Shown here piece after piece: positions 1 to 7,183 of a stretch of 12,361 nucleotides of DNA. The notes below the pieces were generated by a model. It had not been told where the DNA came from, made no database searches, and saw only the letters and a program-made list of their open reading frames with translations. The DNA is taken from contig CANQBY010000022.1 in the NCBI GenBank assembly GCA_947589695.1, positions 1 through 12,361 on the forward strand, read 5' to 3'. Numbering within the stretch: the stretch's first letter is position 1; every line of letters starts with the position of its first letter. Source of the stretch: an uncultured Bacilli bacterium. Lineage in GTDB: Bacteria > Bacillota_I > Bacilli_A > RF39 > UBA660. The translations under genes were made by a program, and so were the position numbers.

Positions 1-154
1 AGCTGGAAGTACAACTAACCCCTTTTCGAGCCGAAACGGTACACGTAAAATTTATAGAACTATTGGTATAAGTACATACTGAATCAGCATGAGCAATATT
101 TATAAATGAAAAACAAGCAATAATCATAAATAAAAAATATTTAATATTTCTCAT
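1..154 (-). CDS. Secreted cysteine-containing protein, 5' end only (runs off left edge)
   Basis: Fifty-one codons are visible, read leftwards from an ATG at 154. A near-consensus SD, GGAGGAG (158-164), lies 3 bases upstream, which fixes the start. The protein opens with a classic signal peptide: a short basic start (MRNIK), a hydrophobic core at about residues 6-20, and a signal peptidase I type site AHA|D after residue 23. The first 28 mature residues are Ser/Thr-rich and carry Cys at 27, 38 and 48, which suggests an exported domain with disulfides. No lipobox is seen: the Cys in the signal (residue 14) lies in the middle of the hydrophobic core. I cannot name the family from this fragment. 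It is divergent from murC, with about 150 bases between the two starts and a promoter for each. Confidence 0.8.
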   Translation of the reverse strand, partial: MRNIKYFLFMIIACFSFINIAHADSVCTYTNSSINFTCTVSARKGVSCTSS

Positions 155-203
155 AAACTCCTCCAAATAGTTTTTAATTTTATTAATTAAATTAACCATA
201 ATC

Positions 204-212
204 ATTATAGCA
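204..212 (-). promoter_or_regulatory. Extended -10 promoter of the secreted-protein gene
   Basis: On the minus strand TGCTATAAT gives a perfect TATAAT with an upstream TGn extension. It lies about 50 bases before the ATG at 154. No good -35 box is found at 16-18 bases, as is common for extended -10 promoters. Confidence 0.6.
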
Positions 213-251
213 AACTTTTATGTAAAAAACTAGACAAAATATGTTTTTTAT

Positions 252-280
252 TTGATATTCTATAACTTTGAGTATATAAT
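252..280 (+). promoter_or_regulatory. SigA-type promoter of murC
   Basis: TTGATA (252-257) and TATAAT (275-280) are separated by exactly 17 bases, a near-perfect housekeeping promoter. Transcription would start near 287 and give a leader of about 20 bases holding the SD AGGAGGAA (293-300). Confidence 0.85.
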
Positions 281-305
281 ATAATAAAAGTTAGGAGGAA
301 TAGTC

Positions 306-1679
306 TTGAAAAAAGAAATTAAAGATTATAACAAAATTCATTTAATTGGAATCGGTGGTGCTAGTATGTATTCCATCGCCGCCATGCTTAAAAATGATGG
401 AAAAACAGTAACTGGTAGTGATCTTGCTAGAACCCATAATACAGATTATCTAAAAGAAATAGGAATTAATGTAGTTATAGGACATGATTTAGAGTTATTA
501 AAAAATACCGATTTAATTATTTATACGGCTGCGATTAGTCATGATGATCCGGAACTTGTTTATGCCCGAGAAAATAAAATTGAAGCAGTAGAAAGAGCTG
601 AATTTTTAGGAGAGTATACTAAAGATTATGAAAATTTAATTTGTATAAGTGGAACGCATGGGAAAAGTACAACTACTAGTATGATAGCAAGTGTATTTTT
701 AGAAGCTAATTTAAATCCCACTATAAATATTGGCGCAGCTTTAAAAAAAATAAATGGGAATTATTATATTGGTGGTAAAAAATATTTTATTTTAGAAGCT
801 TGCGAATATGTAGATTCTTTCTTACATTTTCATCCTACAAGTGAAGTTATATTAAATATTGATGATGACCATTTAGATTATTTTAAAACAATTGAAAACA
901 CCAAAAAATCTTTTTATAAATTTACAAGATTACTCCCCTCTCAAGGATTTTTAGTAATTAATGCAGATGATCCAAATACGAAAGATTTGGATAAAGATAT
1001 TAATAATGTAACTACTTTTGGAATAGAAAATGAAAAAGCAATGATAAAAGCAAAAAATATTACTTATTCTGATTTAGGGTTTCCTACTTTTCAAGTATAT
1101 ATAAATGAACAATTACTTGATACTTTTTCTTTAAGGGTTAGAGGAAAACATAACGTCATGGATGCTTTAGCCACAATTGGCATGGCTCTTAATTATAAAA
1201 TAGATAAAGAAATTATTAAAAAAGCTTTAAAAGAATTTACAGGCGTAGGTCGAAGATTTGAATATTTAGGTGAATATAAAGGTTGTGCTATATTCGATGA
1301 TTTTGCTCATCATCCAACCGAAATTATGTCGACTTATAATTCTTCTTTAATGGTTAAACATAATGAAACTTGGGCTGTTTTTCAATCACATACTTATAGT
1401 AGAACTTATGAACATATGGAAGAATTTGCAAAAGTGTTAGCGAAATTCGATCATGTAATCATTTGTGATATATATCCTGCTCGAGAAGAAAATATTTGGA
1501 ATGTTAAAGAAGATACTTTAGTAGAATTAATAAAAAAGAGTAATCAAAAAGTTATTCATATACCTACTTATGAAGAAATTGCAGAGTACTTAGCCGAACA
1601 TGTGAGGGAAAATGATTTAATCTTAACGATTGGTGCAGGACCAATTAATAAAGTGGCGGAAATATTACTTAATAAATAA
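306..1679 (+). CDS. murC: UDP-N-acetylmuramate--L-alanine ligase MurC
   Basis: MurC is the cytoplasmic ligase that uses ATP to add L-alanine to UDP-MurNAc, the first amino acid of the peptidoglycan stem peptide. The 457-residue length is normal. In order: an N-terminal Rossmann domain with GIGGASM (about 15-21) that binds the UDP substrate; a central ATPase domain with the P-loop SGTHGKST (115-122), EACEYVDSFL (164-173) and NIDDDHLDYF (184-193); and a C-terminal domain with RRFE (316-319) and DDFAHHPTEI (331-340). The EACEY form replaces the EADESDGSF of many MurCs. I recall that form from clostridial MurCs, so I read it as a lineage variant and not as damage. The start is TTG at 306, set by AGGAGGAA five bases upstream. 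The gene stands alone between its own promoter and a terminator. Confidence 0.95.
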   Translation: MKKEIKDYNKIHLIGIGGASMYSIAAMLKNDGKTVTGSDLARTHNTDYLKEIGINVVIGHDLELLKNTDLIIYTAAISHDDPELVYARENKIEAVERAEFLGEYTKDYENLICISGTHGKSTTTSMIASVFLEANLNPTINIGAALKKINGNYYIGGKKYFILEACEYVDSFLHFHPTSEVILNIDDDHLDYFKTIENTKKSFYKFTRLLPSQGFLVINADDPNTKDLDKDINNVTTFGIENEKAMIKAKNITYSDLGFPTFQVYINEQLLDTFSLRVRGKHNVMDALATIGMALNYKIDKEIIKKALKEFTGVGRRFEYLGEYKGCAIFDDFAHHPTEIMSTYNSSLMVKHNETWAVFQSHTYSRTYEHMEEFAKVLAKFDHVIICDIYPAREENIWNVKEDTLVELIKKSNQKVIHIPTYEEIAEYLAEHVRENDLILTIGAGPINKVAEILLNK

Positions 1680-1685
1680 TAATTA

Positions 1686-1719
1686 AAAAAATCATAATTT
1701 TTAAAAGTTATGATTTTTT
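1686..1719 (+). terminator. Intrinsic terminator after murC
   Basis: A 12-bp stem (1686-1697 with 1708-1719) encloses a 10-base loop and ends in a T tract that is part of the stem. An A tract on the other side means it may also act on the convergent minus-strand gene that ends at 1744. Confidence 0.75.
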
Positions 1720-1743
1720 AAAAGAAAAAGCTTAATGTTCAGC

Positions 1744-2436
1744 TTAGATTTTATAAACTTTGTTAGATCTACGACTATATAAGTAGACACCGGCGATAGC
1801 AACTAAGCCCCCACCGATGGCAAGATATGGTATAACACTTCCAGTATCTGGTGAGTTAGGAACATCTTGGCCAGGATCATCAGTAGGAGTTGAAGGAGTT
1901 ACTCCATTACAAACTTCATCATATTTAGCTTTATCAACTAGTTTTCCTTCTTTATCTAAATAAGAATCTTCCACAGTAACACAGGTTGTAGTTTTAGGGG
2001 ATACACTTAAATTACAGCCTTCTTTTGCAGTATCTTTAGTTACAACGGTAAATAACAATTCGGTACTACCAGATTTCATAGCTCCATTATTAGCTGTTAA
2101 TAAAATATCGGTATTGCTTTTTGATACTTTTAAGAATTTATTGCCAGCAGTTACAGTTTGTATTTCTAAAGCATTTGGTACTAATGTAATATAGATAGAA
2201 TTTAAATCACTCTTAGCTGTTAAAGAAAATTGCCATTCTTTAATACCATTTTCCTCATCAGTATATTTCCATTTAATACCACCAGCAGCAAACTCGCCAT
2301 AAATTCCCGCGGAGATTGCACTATCATTAGTATACCAGCCATCTTTTAAACTAAAATTAGTCGCAGCATAAGTATTTTTCGGAATCATGATAAGCATAAA
2401 TAAAATAAGACTAAAAACCATAAATAATCTTTTCAT
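1744..2436 (-). CDS. Surface protein with SPDTG C-terminal sorting signal (likely class B sortase substrate)
   Basis: The 230-residue protein has the full anatomy of a sortase substrate. A signal peptide (residues 1-24, KR start, core FMVFSLILFMLIMI, cleavage near TYA|A) leads to a beta-rich domain of about 150 residues that I cannot assign, with Cys at 141, 152 and 176. A Pro/Asp/Thr spacer (180-194) follows, then SPDTG (195-199), a hydrophobic helix (about 201-220) and a basic tail with RR at 222-223. SPDTG is not LPxTG; it fits the (S/P)PxTG signal reported for C. difficile SrtB. A class B sortase gene begins divergently about 115 bases away, so enzyme and substrate are probably matched. 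The ATG follows an AGAGAGG SD with a rather long 10-base spacing. Attachment to peptidoglycan is inferred. Confidence 0.85.
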   Translation of the reverse strand: MKRLFMVFSLILFMLIMIPKNTYAATNFSLKDGWYTNDSAISAGIYGEFAAGGIKWKYTDEENGIKEWQFSLTAKSDLNSIYITLVPNALEIQTVTAGNKFLKVSKSNTDILLTANNGAMKSGSTELLFTVVTKDTAKEGCNLSVSPKTTTCVTVEDSYLDKEGKLVDKAKYDEVCNGVTPSTPTDDPGQDVPNSPDTGSVIPYLAIGGGLVAIAGVYLYSRRSNKVYKI

Positions 2437-2473
2437 AAAAATATAACCTCTCTTTACTTACTATTATGTCCTT

Positions 2474-2482
2474 ATTATAACA
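2474..2482 (-). promoter_or_regulatory. Extended -10 promoter of the SPDTG surface protein
   Basis: The minus strand reads TGTTATAAT, a perfect -10 with the TGn extension, about 38 bases before the ATG at 2436. The -35 region is AT-rich and weak. Confidence 0.6.
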
Positions 2483-2518
2483 TAAAAATGTAAAAAATAA
2501 ATATTTTTTTGTAAAATA

Positions 2519-2547
2519 TTTAAAAAAGTGTAAAGATATGATATTAT
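2519..2547 (+). promoter_or_regulatory. Probable promoter of the sortase gene, very close to its start
   Basis: TTTAAA (2519-2524), a 17-base spacer ending in TGA, then TATTAT (2542-2547) form a weak extended -10 promoter. Transcription from it would begin near 2554. That is past the ATG at 2552 but before the in-frame GTG at 2564, which bears on the choice of start codon. Confidence 0.45.
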
Positions 2548-2551
2548 ATAG

Positions 2552-4228
2552 ATGGTGGCTAATGTGAAAAAGATTTTAATTAATATTAACAATAATGAAA
2601 TAACATTTACCTATAAGACAAGTAATAGTACTATAAGTAATGATTTAATAAATACTAATATCATTAGTAATAATGAGCTTATTTTTAGTGATGTTTATAT
2701 AAAAGAAAATAGTAAAATTTTAACAAGTTTTATTAAAGAACTTTCGGAACAATACAATGTTTCTAAAGTAAATATTTCAAAATTAGAATTAGTTCCTTTA
2801 ATAATTAATTTACTTAGTAAAAGTACTAGTATAAATTATTTATATATTAAAGAAGATGAAGCTTTAACTTATACTATTTGTGAAGAATTAATTAAAATCA
2901 AAAATATTAAAACAGTTAATTGTTATACTTTACAACCTTTTATGATAGAACTTTTAGATAAAAATAATATTACTTGTGAAACAAGATCCGAAATACTTTA
3001 TATGAGTAATTTTATGGAAACGAATAATTTAGTTAAATATTCTAATATTTATTATAAATCTAGTATTAAAATTACCCTACCTCTTTCTTTAGAAGATATT
3101 AATGATTTCAAAGACTTTTGTAAAATAAATAATTATTTAAAAGTTGTCCATATAAATAAATTAATTCCAAAAGAATTAGATAATGTGATTAAAATATTAG
3201 CTAATTATAATAAACATAATTTAAGAGTTTTAATTCATGAAAATGTTAATGATGAAAAATTAGTTAATCAATTAAAAGAATTAAATAAATCTTATAAAAA
3301 GAATTATCATACAACTTTAAGTTTAGAATATTCAAAAGAATATTTAGATAATAATATTTTTAAACAAACAATTATTAATACTTTAAAAGTATGTGGACTT
3401 ATTATTTCGAGTTTAGTTATTTTAGTAGTAACTTATATTGGGGTATCTAATTATGTAGCTTTAAAACAAGTTACAGCTATTCAAAATAGTTTAGCCAAAG
3501 TTGTTGAAGATACGGATGTTACAGATATAATAAAAAAATTAAATGAAGAAAATAGAAAAAAAGCCGAAGAAGAAAAAAATAACAATGAAGAACAAATAAA
3601 TCCCGAAAATCCAAGTGAAAATGAGCCTTCAGAAATAGATGATCAAGTTAAATTAGTAACTAATACCGAACTTGCGGCCCTTCTTACAGTTAATAATGAT
3701 GTCGTGGGACAGTTAAAGGTTAATAATACTAATGTGGATTATCCCGTAGTTAAGGGATCAGATAACGATTATTATTTGGATCATAATATTGAGAGAAAGA
3801 AAAATGCGAATGGTTGGATATTTATGGATTATCGAAATAATCCTATGAATTTAGATAAAAATACCATCATTTATGGACATAATATGTATTATAGTGGAGT
3901 TATGTTTGGAACTTTATATAAGACCGCTAATAAAAGTTGGTATACTAATCCCGATAATCAAATTATCACTTTTAATTCTTTATATGAAGATATGGAATTT
4001 CAAATATTTTCAATATACCGGGTACCAAAAACCAATGATTATTTAAAAGTTTATTTTAAAGATGATGATGATTATATGAGTTTTATTAAAATGGTTATGG
4101 ACCGAAGTATTTATAACTTTGGAGTAGAAGTAAACGCAGATGATAAAATACTTACCCTTTCTACTTGTTCAAATAATGGTACTAAAAGATTAGTAATACA
4201 TGCAAAATTAATTAAGAAAAATAATTAA
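2552..4228 (+). CDS. srtB: Class B sortase with a large N-terminal cytoplasmic domain
   Basis: Sortases are membrane transpeptidases that cut a C-terminal sorting signal and attach the protein to peptidoglycan. The catalytic domain (about 370-558) has class B features: YPVV (397-400), the catalytic His in YGHNM (His443), TLSTC with the nucleophile Cys539, and Arg546 in TKRLVIH. Unlike ordinary SrtB (about 220-250 residues, short N-terminus), this 558-residue protein begins with about 275 residues of alternating strands and helices with no signal peptide. A single membrane helix (about 278-300) follows, then a charged Glu/Lys/Asn/Pro linker (310-368). The extra domain should therefore face the cytoplasm; I do not recognise it. 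The start is uncertain: ATG 2552 has no SD, whereas GTG 2564 (MKKILI) has GGTGG five bases before it. It lies divergent from its probable SPDTG substrate. Confidence 0.9.
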   Translation: MVANVKKILININNNEITFTYKTSNSTISNDLINTNIISNNELIFSDVYIKENSKILTSFIKELSEQYNVSKVNISKLELVPLIINLLSKSTSINYLYIKEDEALTYTICEELIKIKNIKTVNCYTLQPFMIELLDKNNITCETRSEILYMSNFMETNNLVKYSNIYYKSSIKITLPLSLEDINDFKDFCKINNYLKVVHINKLIPKELDNVIKILANYNKHNLRVLIHENVNDEKLVNQLKELNKSYKKNYHTTLSLEYSKEYLDNNIFKQTIINTLKVCGLIISSLVILVVTYIGVSNYVALKQVTAIQNSLAKVVEDTDVTDIIKKLNEENRKKAEEEKNNNEEQINPENPSENEPSEIDDQVKLVTNTELAALLTVNNDVVGQLKVNNTNVDYPVVKGSDNDYYLDHNIERKKNANGWIFMDYRNNPMNLDKNTIIYGHNMYYSGVMFGTLYKTANKSWYTNPDNQIITFNSLYEDMEFQIFSIYRVPKTNDYLKVYFKDDDDYMSFIKMVMDRSIYNFGVEVNADDKILTLSTCSNNGTKRLVIHAKLIKKNN

Positions 4229-4252
4229 CCACGTTTTAGAAACGTGGTTTTA
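4227..4252 (+). terminator. Intrinsic terminator of the sortase gene
   Basis: AACCACGTTT (4227-4236) and AAACGTGGTT (4240-4249) form a perfect 10-bp stem with a 3-base loop and a following T tract. It overlaps the last two bases of the stop codon. Confidence 0.9.
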
Positions 4253-4378
4253 GTTAGCTTTAAATATAGATTTTTTTCTCTTCTTTGGTAAATATATCTT
4301 TTTGCCTTTTTAATTTGTTTAAATCCCATTTTCAAAAATTATAGCCAATGTTTATCAACATATTTTTTATTAAATAAA

Positions 4379-4870
4379 TTAGCGAGATTTATTATTGCTT
4401 ACCCATTCTTCAGGAGTATATACTTTGGCTACTTCTCTACACCAAGTCTCAAATGCGGCGTATCCATTTGGTTTAGAATAAAGTCCCTCAGCAACATCTT
4501 GGGCATGAGCATAAATTGCTTCTGAAAGTTCATTTTTTAGGGCTTCTACTTTACACATTCTACCAATTGTTTGTAAATGTTGAATTGCCGTACCAATTAT
4601 AGTATTGTAAACTTCTCTTAAATCTTCACTGAAGGCTCTTGCGTATTCTTCTGCAGTAATATTGCTATTATTTGGTGAAGAAGTTGATTGACCGTATTTA
4701 GTAGCATATACCCAATAATGAGCAAATTTTACTTTTTCGGCTCCTAACCCTTCAAAAGAATATGACTTACCATCTTTTCTATCTGTAATACAATAAGTAT
4801 TAGTTTTAGGATCAACGCTAATGCCATATTTATCATATAATCTTTTTACAGTATCAAAATCGTATTCCAT
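4379..4870 (-). CDS. Hypothetical soluble protein, 163 residues
   Basis: I do not recognise this protein. It has no signal peptide or membrane helix and looks cytoplasmic. Residues 1-60 appear mixed (DTVKRLYDKYGISVD, then short strands around TYCITDRKDG and KSYSFEG). A Ser/Asn-rich link (61-70) leads to a mostly helical C-terminal half (72-155) rich in Ala and Glu. Cys occurs at 27, 106 and 144, with no zinc-binding spacing. Its composition is less Lys/Ile/Asn-skewed than that of the next two genes upstream, so it may have a different history. The ATG at 4870 is well supported by AGAGGTGA (4877-4884), six bases away, and the gene has its own promoter. It lies downstream of the sigma-factor pair and could also receive read-through from it, as I see no terminator between them. 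Confidence 0.75.
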   Translation of the reverse strand: MEYDFDTVKRLYDKYGISVDPKTNTYCITDRKDGKSYSFEGLGAEKVKFAHYWVYATKYGQSTSSPNNSNITAEEYARAFSEDLREVYNTIIGTAIQHLQTIGRMCKVEALKNELSEAIYAHAQDVAEGLYSKPNGYAAFETWCREVAKVYTPEEWVSNNKSR

Positions 4871-4893
4871 TTTATATCACCTCTTATATATAC

Positions 4894-4923
4894 ATTATAA
4901 CATTATTTTATAATATTTGTAAA
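4894..4923 (-). promoter_or_regulatory. Promoter of the 163-residue hypothetical gene
   Basis: On the minus strand TTTACA (4918-4923) and TATAAT (4894-4899) are 18 bases apart, and TGT directly precedes the -10. This is a good SigA-type promoter in the short gap after the sigma-partner gene. Confidence 0.75.
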
Positions 4924-4932
4924 TCTTGTATT

Positions 4933-5622
4933 TTAGATATTAAAGAAATTATCTATACCTATTACTCCATCATAATAGTTATTCATTATTTCGATGCACA
5001 ATTTTATTTTATCTTTATCAATATAGTTCTTTTCTTTATATTTAGATATTATATCATTAAATAAAGTATCATAATAGAAAGTTATGGAGTTATATTTAGA
5101 AGCTACTAATAAATCAACTAATTCTTTTACTTTATCTACTATATCTGGTTCTATATTAGCAATTAAATAATCGTTAATATTTACTTTTTCATCATCAATT
5201 GTTATTTCATTATTTAAAATACTTGCTAATTTCTTTTGAATTGGAAGTTCATCATTTTTAATATCATTCATTAAATATTCTTTATATTGCATAGTTTTAG
5301 CAACAGCATATTTAGATATTTCTTTTTGTTTATTTTCAATATCTTTAGGTATTAAGTTTCCTATTACAAAATCATTGTTATTAGTTTCGTTAAATTCTAT
5401 TATTTTATTATTACTTGGATCTATTAATACCCAATATTCTGGTTTAATATTACTTTCTTTATCCCAAACATTCGCAGTATTTTTAGTTAATAATATACCA
5501 ATATATAGCTTATTATCCTCTACCCTTAACATGGGATATAAAGGAGTAAAATCTCCTAAATCTTTTTTTAATTTTTCTTTATTTACTATTTCTAGTAAAT
5601 CGTCTAGTTTTAAGTTATTCAT
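4933..5622 (-). CDS. Unknown soluble protein coupled to the ECF sigma factor (candidate regulator)
   Basis: This 229-residue protein matches no family I can name. After a helical start (1-22) comes a beta-rich section (about 28-88, with YPMLRVEDNKLYIGILL and EYWVLIDP), then a largely helical, charged C-terminal part (91-229). No membrane segment or signal peptide is visible. Its ATG (5622) lies inside the end of the sigma-factor gene: the two overlap by 8 bases (ATGAATAA), and its SD AGGAGAGA is formed by sigma codons. Such overlap normally means translational coupling and matched amounts. Genes placed like this are often anti-sigma factors, but those are usually membrane-anchored or carry zinc motifs, and neither is seen here. 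It could be a soluble anti-sigma factor, a co-activator or a sensor; that role is inferred from position only. Confidence 0.8.
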   Translation of the reverse strand: MNNLKLDDLLEIVNKEKLKKDLGDFTPLYPMLRVEDNKLYIGILLTKNTANVWDKESNIKPEYWVLIDPSNNKIIEFNETNNNDFVIGNLIPKDIENKQKEISKYAVAKTMQYKEYLMNDIKNDELPIQKKLASILNNEITIDDEKVNINDYLIANIEPDIVDKVKELVDLLVASKYNSITFYYDTLFNDIISKYKEKNYIDKDKIKLCIEIMNNYYDGVIGIDNFFNI

Positions 5623-6085
5623 TATATCTCTCCTTTACTTTACATCTAGCACTATACAAATAATATTTAATATTACTTTCGCTAGAATTTAACTTAATAC
5701 TTATTTCTTTTATTGAAAGGTCATTACAATAATAAAGTTTAAATGATAAAAATTCTTTTTTAGTTAAACCTATATTTGTTAAGTTAGCAATTATATCTTT
5801 GTATATTATTTTATCTAAATAATTTTCAGTATAGGTTGGAGTAATATTATCTAAAGTAATATTATTTTTTTCTTTAATATAAGTTTGGGCTTTTAAAGAC
5901 CAGATATTATGAGCTATTTTCCATATTAAATTATCTAATTTTGCAATAGAAATATTTTTATTAAAATATTCAAATAAAGCTAAAAATATATTATTGGTTA
6001 AATCTTCAGCGTCTTCTTTATTATTAGTTTTCTTTAGTGCCCAAGAATATATTCTATCAAAGTATTTATCATAAACTATATCCAA
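5615..6085 (-). CDS. ECF-type RNA polymerase sigma factor
   Basis: Small sigma-70 family proteins of this kind direct RNA polymerase to a limited regulon. The product (156 residues from the preferred start) has only regions 2 and 4. Region 2 (about 5-72) includes YDKYFDRIYSWALKK and the DAEDLTNNIF stretch used for core binding and -10 melting. Region 4 (about 107-152) has the helix-turn-helix segment DLSIKEISIKLNSSESNIKY, which reads the -35. A GTG at 6094 would add three residues, but it lies inside the perfect SD AGGTGAT. That SD is spaced four bases from the TTG at 6085, so TTG is chosen. The stop overlaps the next gene by 8 bases. No canonical promoter is obvious in the 57 bases before the start, which would suit control by its own sigma factor. 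Confidence 0.88.
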   Translation of the reverse strand: MDIVYDKYFDRIYSWALKKTNNKEDAEDLTNNIFLALFEYFNKNISIAKLDNLIWKIAHNIWSLKAQTYIKEKNNITLDNITPTYTENYLDKIIYKDIIANLTNIGLTKKEFLSFKLYYCNDLSIKEISIKLNSSESNIKYYLYSARCKVKERYNE

Positions 6086-6141
6086 TTTAATCACCTTTCA
6101 TAAAGATAGTGTAAATTTTTAAAATTTGGTTAGTAAAATTT

Positions 6142-6783
6142 TTAAATTATCTCATTTTGAAAATCATCTTTTATAGCAACTAAGTAATTAATTTTTATGC
6201 CTTTATTCATAAATTTAGTTTCATATTCCGTGGGAATATTAGGAATATCATAATTTGCTAAATCAAGATTTACATCATTAAATTTATAACCATAATTACT
6301 TAGAGTAATAAGAGATGAAGCAAATAAAGAAAGATTATCAGTTTTTAAAATAATTTTTTTAGAGTCCTTAAATAATTCATCATATATTTTTAAAAAAGTA
6401 TAACTAGTTAAACGTCTTTCTGCATGTCTTTTTTTAGGCCATGGATCAGAAAAATTTAAATAGATAGTGCTTATTTCATGATTAAATATGGTAGGTAAAT
6501 TTTTAGCATCCATATTAATAATTCGTAAATTAGGTAAAGGTTCAGGATATTTTTTAATGGCTTTGGCTAAAACACCAGTATATTTTTCAATGCCAATAAA
6601 GTTTATTTTGGGATATTGTAAAGCCATATGATAAATAAAATCCCCTTTTCCCATACCTATTTCTAAATGGATAGGATTTTTATTATTAAATTCTTGAGAC
6701 CAATTAAGATTTTTAAAATTAGTTATTAAATAAGAACAATTATTTAGCAAAAGTTCTTTATCTTTTACATTTCGAAGACGCAT
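6142..6783 (-). CDS. trmB: tRNA (guanine-N7-)-methyltransferase TrmB
   Basis: TrmB uses S-adenosylmethionine to methylate G46 in the variable loop of tRNAs, in the cytoplasm. The 213-residue product carries the family marks: N-terminal MRLR; the SAM-binding loop EIGMGKGDF (about 41-49), followed by FIGIEKY; MDAKNL (about 91-96); the signature NFSDPWPKKRH (about 110-120); and the C-terminal TEYETKF (about 185-191), which helps bind tRNA. A GTG at 6792 would add three residues, but TrmB proteins normally start MRxR, so the ATG at 6783 is preferred. The SD there is weak (TAGTGAT). It is divergent from the small coiled-coil gene at 6838. The sigma-factor gene lies downstream on the same strand. 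Confidence 0.95.
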   Translation of the reverse strand: MRLRNVKDKELLLNNCSYLITNFKNLNWSQEFNNKNPIHLEIGMGKGDFIYHMALQYPKINFIGIEKYTGVLAKAIKKYPEPLPNLRIINMDAKNLPTIFNHEISTIYLNFSDPWPKKRHAERRLTSYTFLKIYDELFKDSKKIILKTDNLSLFASSLITLSNYGYKFNDVNLDLANYDIPNIPTEYETKFMNKGIKINYLVAIKDDFQNEII

Positions 6784-6808
6784 TAAAATCACTACTTTCT
6801 AATAAACG

Positions 6809-6817
6809 CATATAATA
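6809..6817 (+). promoter_or_regulatory. Promoter -10 element of the coiled-coil gene, possibly SigA or SigE/SigK type
   Basis: CATATAATA contains a perfect TATAAT (6811-6816) but no matching -35 box. It also fits CATAnnnTA, the -10 of sporulation sigma factors, with an AC 16 bases upstream (6791-6792). The two readings cannot be separated by eye. Confidence 0.45.
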
Positions 6818-6837
6818 AAATTGAAAGGAAAATAAAG

Positions 6838-7170
6838 ATGAAAAAAGACCGAAATACTTTTTTTCAAGAATCATCATATATGAATATGATGGGTGTTCCT
6901 AATCAAAATATAATTAATCCCCCTTTTGCAACTCAAAGTTATGCTAATCAAGGGTTTTATGCAGGACCAATGAATGCCCAAATGAATTATAACACAGGTA
7001 TGGAGCAAAATCAAAATAATTATATGAATGATTACTCCGAGATTGAATCAAGATTGTCGAAGTTAGAAAGACAAATAAATCGTTTAGATATGCGATTAAA
7101 TAAGCTAGAACAAAATAGTTTTTATGCAACAGATGAGATGGATAATACGACAAATGTGTATATGGTCTAA
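6838..7170 (+). CDS. Small Asn/Met/Gln-rich protein with C-terminal coiled coil
   Basis: The 110-residue product has no signal peptide or membrane helix. Residues 13-65 are low complexity, rich in Asn, Met, Gln, Tyr and Gly. Residues 67-93 form a clear coiled coil (SEIESRLSKLERQINRLDMR and the following LNKLEQ), and a short polar tail follows. This layout recalls small structural or spore-coat-like proteins of Bacilli, but no family can be assigned. The start is supported by GAAAGGAAA (6823-6831). The gene is divergent from trmB, with 54 bases between starts, and ends in a hairpin shared with the end of the flippase gene. Multimerisation through the coil is inferred. Confidence 0.75.
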   Translation: MKKDRNTFFQESSYMNMMGVPNQNIINPPFATQSYANQGFYAGPMNAQMNYNTGMEQNQNNYMNDYSEIESRLSKLERQINRLDMRLNKLEQNSFYATDEMDNTTNVYMV

Positions 7171-7183
7171 TTTAGACCTTTTT
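7164..7183 (+). terminator. Short intrinsic terminator overlapping two gene ends
   Basis: GGTCT (7164-7168) and AGACC (7174-7178) form a 5-bp stem followed by five T residues. The loop arms AA and TT might extend it. It includes the stop codon of the coiled-coil gene and reaches the stop of the convergent flippase gene. Confidence 0.6.

Noticed and set aside
4225..4329. 34-residue very basic frame on the minus strand (MGFKQIKKAKRYIYQRRE...)
   Set aside because: No SD before its ATG, it overlaps the sortase terminator and no homology is recognised. The 4253-4378 gap otherwise holds nothing I can support.
5375..5692. Hydrophobic 105-residue frame on the plus strand
   Set aside because: It lies antisense across the sigma factor and its partner, which have SDs and coherent proteins. 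The hydrophobicity is an effect of Asn/Lys/Asp codons read backwards.
6110..6150. AT-only inverted and direct repeats between trmB and the sigma gene
   Set aside because: Arms are only A and T with mismatches; chance similarity in AT-rich DNA, though a weak terminator cannot be excluded.
6944..7153. 69-residue frame on the minus strand
   Set aside because: Shadow of the coiled-coil gene; no SD and no own terminator.
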